Below, piece after piece: positions 6,289-8,178 of a stretch of 8,178 bases of DNA. The notes beneath the pieces are model-generated. The model worked only from the letters and a program-made list of their open reading frames with translations. It was not told the DNA's origin and ran no database searches. Origin of the DNA: Chloroflexota bacterium (lineage in GTDB: Bacteria; Chloroflexota; UBA6077); contig JAJYKO010000202.1 of the NCBI GenBank assembly GCA_021788565.1, forward strand, positions 1 to 8,178, given 5' to 3'. The stretch's first letter is position 1, and every line of letters begins with the position of its first letter. The translations under genes were made by a program, and so were the position numbers.

Positions 6289-7746
6289 ATGGCCGCCAAA
6301 GTCACTTCGGCGAACCCCTCTGAGAATAAGTTCTCATCGGCGACGGATGCTCGCAAGTGGATTTACATAGTTATCGGCCTCGCGGTCCTGCTCGTTTCCT
6401 TTGTGGTGCCGGCCCCCGCCGGCATGAAGCCCGCAGGGGTTAGGACCCTCGCCATCATGATCACCACCGTCCTCTGGTGGATTACGGAGGCTCTGCCCAT
6501 ACCGGTCACCGCCATGATGATTCCATTGGAGGTGCAGGCCCTAGGCGTCGCATCGCTTACCGCCACTATACGCAGCGGTTTCGGCGATACCCTCATCCCC
6601 TTCCTGGTGGGGGTACTCGGGCTCTCCGTGGCCTTCCAGGTCTCCGGCCTCGGCAAGCGGATTACCTATTTGCTGCTCAGCCTTTCGGGCACCAACGTTT
6701 CCAGAGTCATCGGTGTGTACCTGCTGGTCTCCTTCGTCATCTCCATGTTCATCACCGACGTGGCTGTGGTTGCGATGATGATCCCGCTGGTGCTCGGGTT
6801 GCTTAACACCGTCAATGCCAAACCGGGCCGCAGCAACTTCGGCCGGGCCATGATGATGGCGATCATGTTCGGGTCCACCCTTGGCGGAGTCTCTACCCCG
6901 GCAGGAGTGAGCTCCAACATCATCGCCATGGGCTTCATCACCAAGAACGCCAAGCTCAGCGTCTCGTTCCTTGACTGGACCGCCATTGGCACCCCCATTT
7001 TCTTGATAGTCACGCTGATCACCTGGTGGCTGATCCTGAGGATCTTCCCGCCGGAGATTAAGGAGTTGCCGTACGGACGTGACGTGATCCGTCAGGAACT
7101 GAGGACTATGGGGTCGTGGACCACCAAGGAAATAACAGCACTGGTAGTCTTCCTGGTAGCCGTGGTGCTGTGGCTCACCAGCGACCTGACCAAGATCCCT
7201 ATCGCCTTCGTATCGCTCCTGATCCTCGGCGGTCTATCTCTGCCGGCAGTCGGGGTATTCAAGGGTTGGCGGGATCTGGAGAAGGGGATAGAGTGGGGAG
7301 CGGTACTGCTGGTGGTGGGAGGCTTCATCCTGGGGGTTGCCGCCACGGACAGTGGTCTCGCTACATGGGTAGCCCAGAACGTCTTGAAGCCTATGGCCGC
7401 TGTGCCCCTGCAGCTGCAGCCGCTGGCCGTTGTTTTGCTAGTGGCGATAGACTCCCTCGGGTTCTCCAGCTACGGAGCGGCTGCTTCGGTCAACGTACCC
7501 TTTGTCATAGCCTACGCCCAGCAGAATGCCCTGCCGGTCCTCGCCCTGGCGCTATCGGCTGGGTTCGCTGCTTCTACCCACTTCATTCTGGTCACCGAGA
7601 GTCCTAGCCTGGTGCTGCCGTACGCTTACGGGTTTTTCAGCTTCAAGGACCTGGCTAAGATTGGAGTCGTCGTGACCATCGTCTCCGCCATCGCGGTAAG
7701 CATCGGAATGGTGGTGGCAGGTCTGCCTGCCGGCAGGCCGCTATAG
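6289..7746 (+). CDS. DASS/SLC13-family anion (dicarboxylate or sulfate type) transporter, variant motifs
   Basis: A 485-residue polytopic inner-membrane protein of the divalent anion:sodium symporter (SLC13/CitT) type. Family features are WWITEALPIPVTAMM (63-77), GGVSTPAGVSSNII (199-212, usually GG.ATP.G.PPN), and EWGAVLLVVGGFILG with a following SGLATWVA (335-362). Length is normal. It starts at the ATG at 6289 behind AGGAGG. A weak promoter may lie upstream, with TAGAAT at 6238-6243 but no convincing -35. The SNT motifs that bind sodium and carboxylate in characterised members are altered: helix 'FITDVAVVAMM' has TDV (156-158) and 'LGFSSYGAAAS' has SYG (394-396). The last signature also diverges (FILVTESPSLVLP). 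It may use another substrate or coupling ion. The gene is divergent from mntR and is followed by a terminator, so it is likely a single-gene unit. Citrate, succinate and sulfate are all possible. Confidence 0.88.
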   Translation: MAAKVTSANPSENKFSSATDARKWIYIVIGLAVLLVSFVVPAPAGMKPAGVRTLAIMITTVLWWITEALPIPVTAMMIPLEVQALGVASLTATIRSGFGDTLIPFLVGVLGLSVAFQVSGLGKRITYLLLSLSGTNVSRVIGVYLLVSFVISMFITDVAVVAMMIPLVLGLLNTVNAKPGRSNFGRAMMMAIMFGSTLGGVSTPAGVSSNIIAMGFITKNAKLSVSFLDWTAIGTPIFLIVTLITWWLILRIFPPEIKELPYGRDVIRQELRTMGSWTTKEITALVVFLVAVVLWLTSDLTKIPIAFVSLLILGGLSLPAVGVFKGWRDLEKGIEWGAVLLVVGGFILGVAATDSGLATWVAQNVLKPMAAVPLQLQPLAVVLLVAIDSLGFSSYGAAASVNVPFVIAYAQQNALPVLALALSAGFAASTHFILVTESPSLVLPYAYGFFSFKDLAKIGVVVTIVSAIAVSIGMVVAGLPAGRPL

Positions 7747-7774
7747 AAGCACAGGTTGTCGTCTTCGATCTCCA

Positions 7775-7804
7775 GGGCCGGGTGAACGTTTACCCGGCCC
7801 TTTC
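7775..7804 (+). terminator. Rho-independent-type terminator after the anion transporter
   Basis: A perfect 9-bp GC-rich stem, GGGCCGGGT (7775-7783) with ACCCGGCCC (7792-7800), encloses an 8-base loop centred on AACGTT. It begins 28 bases after the transporter stop and is followed by TTTCC, a weak U-tract. Position and stem strength favour a terminator; the short T-run lowers certainty. Confidence 0.72.
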
Positions 7805-7829
7805 CGTAGAGACCGCTAAGCCCACCGCC

Positions 7830-7858
7830 TTGCCTGGAGGCGCTTGCTGGTGTATCTT
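7830..7858 (+). promoter_or_regulatory. Possible sigma70-type promoter for uppP
   Basis: TTGCCT (7830-7835) and TATCTT (7853-7858) are each 4-of-6 matches to the -35 and -10 consensus, with the ideal 17-base spacing. They lie between the upstream terminator and the uppP start, giving a leader of roughly 45 bases. In GC-rich DNA such matches can arise by chance. Confidence 0.33.
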
Positions 7859-7910
7859 CTGCCCCGTTGCACCCCATTTCCTACCTATGCCATGAGGAGG
7901 CTCTCGCGAG

Positions 7911-8178
7911 ATGGATCTGTTCCATGCAATCGTCCTCGGCATCGTACAGGGACTTGGCGAACCGCTGCCCATCAGCAGCTCCGGGCAGCTGATCCTGGTG
8001 CCATGGCTACTGGGGTGGCCCGAACACTCCCTTGAGTTCGACGTCGCTCTCCATGGCGGCACTGCCGTGGCCTTCATCATCTACTTCTGGAACGACTGGG
8101 TCAGGCTGATCGGCGCTTTCTTCTCGGGCCTGTTCCAGAGGGACTTCTCGCGCGACTACTACCGTCGACTATCGCTCT
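7911..8178 (+). CDS. uppP: Undecaprenyl-diphosphate phosphatase (UppP/BacA), 5' part, cut by window edge
   Basis: The first 89 residues of an integral membrane phosphatase that recycles undecaprenyl diphosphate to the monophosphate carrier used in peptidoglycan synthesis. High expression gives bacitracin tolerance in other bacteria. The ATG at 7911 has a GAGGAGG SD (7894-7900) 10 bases upstream. The N-terminal signature is recognisable: [20 protein letters not shown] (10-29), followed by [17 protein letters not shown] (43-59) and a second helix. Relative to E. coli UppP (E17, E21, S27, H30), this protein has Q13, E17, S23 and Q26. Gln in the first position is, as I recall, common in homologues, but Gln for the active-site His is unusual. 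Family length is about 260-290 residues, so two thirds, including the essential Arg region, lie outside. The frame is open to the window end. Family assignment is confident; catalytic competence is not. Confidence 0.9.
   Translation, partial: MDLFHAIVLGIVQGLGEPLPISSSGQLILVPWLLGWPEHSLEFDVALHGGTAVAFIIYFWNDWVRLIGAFFSGLFQRDFSRDYYRRLSL

Noticed and set aside
1..8178. CRISPR array, insertion sequence, toxin-antitoxin or phage genes
   Set aside because: No regularly spaced repeats, transposase or integrase motifs, or small paired toxin-like frames were found on either strand.

Overview
The window is a GC-rich stretch of bacterial chromosome with densely packed genes and clear Shine-Dalgarno (SD) sites at several of them. 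Protein style and the GC-rich palindromic repeat would fit Chloroflexota or a similar GC-rich lineage. That is a weak inference, because no rRNA or other phylogenetic marker is present. I see no phage, integrase, insertion sequence, CRISPR array or tRNA.

Layout. (1) Positions 1-2996, plus strand: the 3' end of a family-5 (peptide/nickel type) ABC substrate-binding protein gene, a long intercistronic hairpin, then two overlapping permease genes (DppB-like and DppC-like). The ATPase genes that normally complete such a transporter are not downstream. (2) Positions 2997-3151, between convergent genes: a compact nested palindromic element that looks like a dispersed REP-type repeat. (3) Positions 3152-6158, minus strand: a three-gene manganese operon in the transcription order mntR (DtxR-family regulator with a FeoA-like third domain), mntH (NRAMP transporter), and a tandem-domain UspA protein whose start codon overlaps the mntH stop codon by one base. 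(4) Positions 6159-6288: a divergent regulatory region with an ATTAG-N6-CTAAT inverted repeat just upstream of mntR, a good candidate for its operator. (5) Positions 6289-7746, plus strand: a DASS/SLC13-type anion transporter with altered substrate/sodium signature motifs, followed by a terminator hairpin. (6) From 7911 to the window edge: the 5' end of uppP (bacA), undecaprenyl-diphosphate phosphatase, with an unusual Gln where the catalytic His is expected.

How they work together. The clearest unit is mntR-mntH-uspA. The regulator has an Mn-type primary metal site (Asp, Glu, Glu-His), sits first in the operon and probably controls its own promoter. MntH imports Mn(II). The universal stress protein is translationally coupled to the transporter, which suggests a stress or nucleotide-sensing partner for Mn uptake. 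Whether the divergent anion transporter belongs to the same regulon is open. The most interesting leads are the MntH-UspA coupling, the nested repeat at 3029-3119, the operator, and the non-canonical DASS and UppP active-site motifs.
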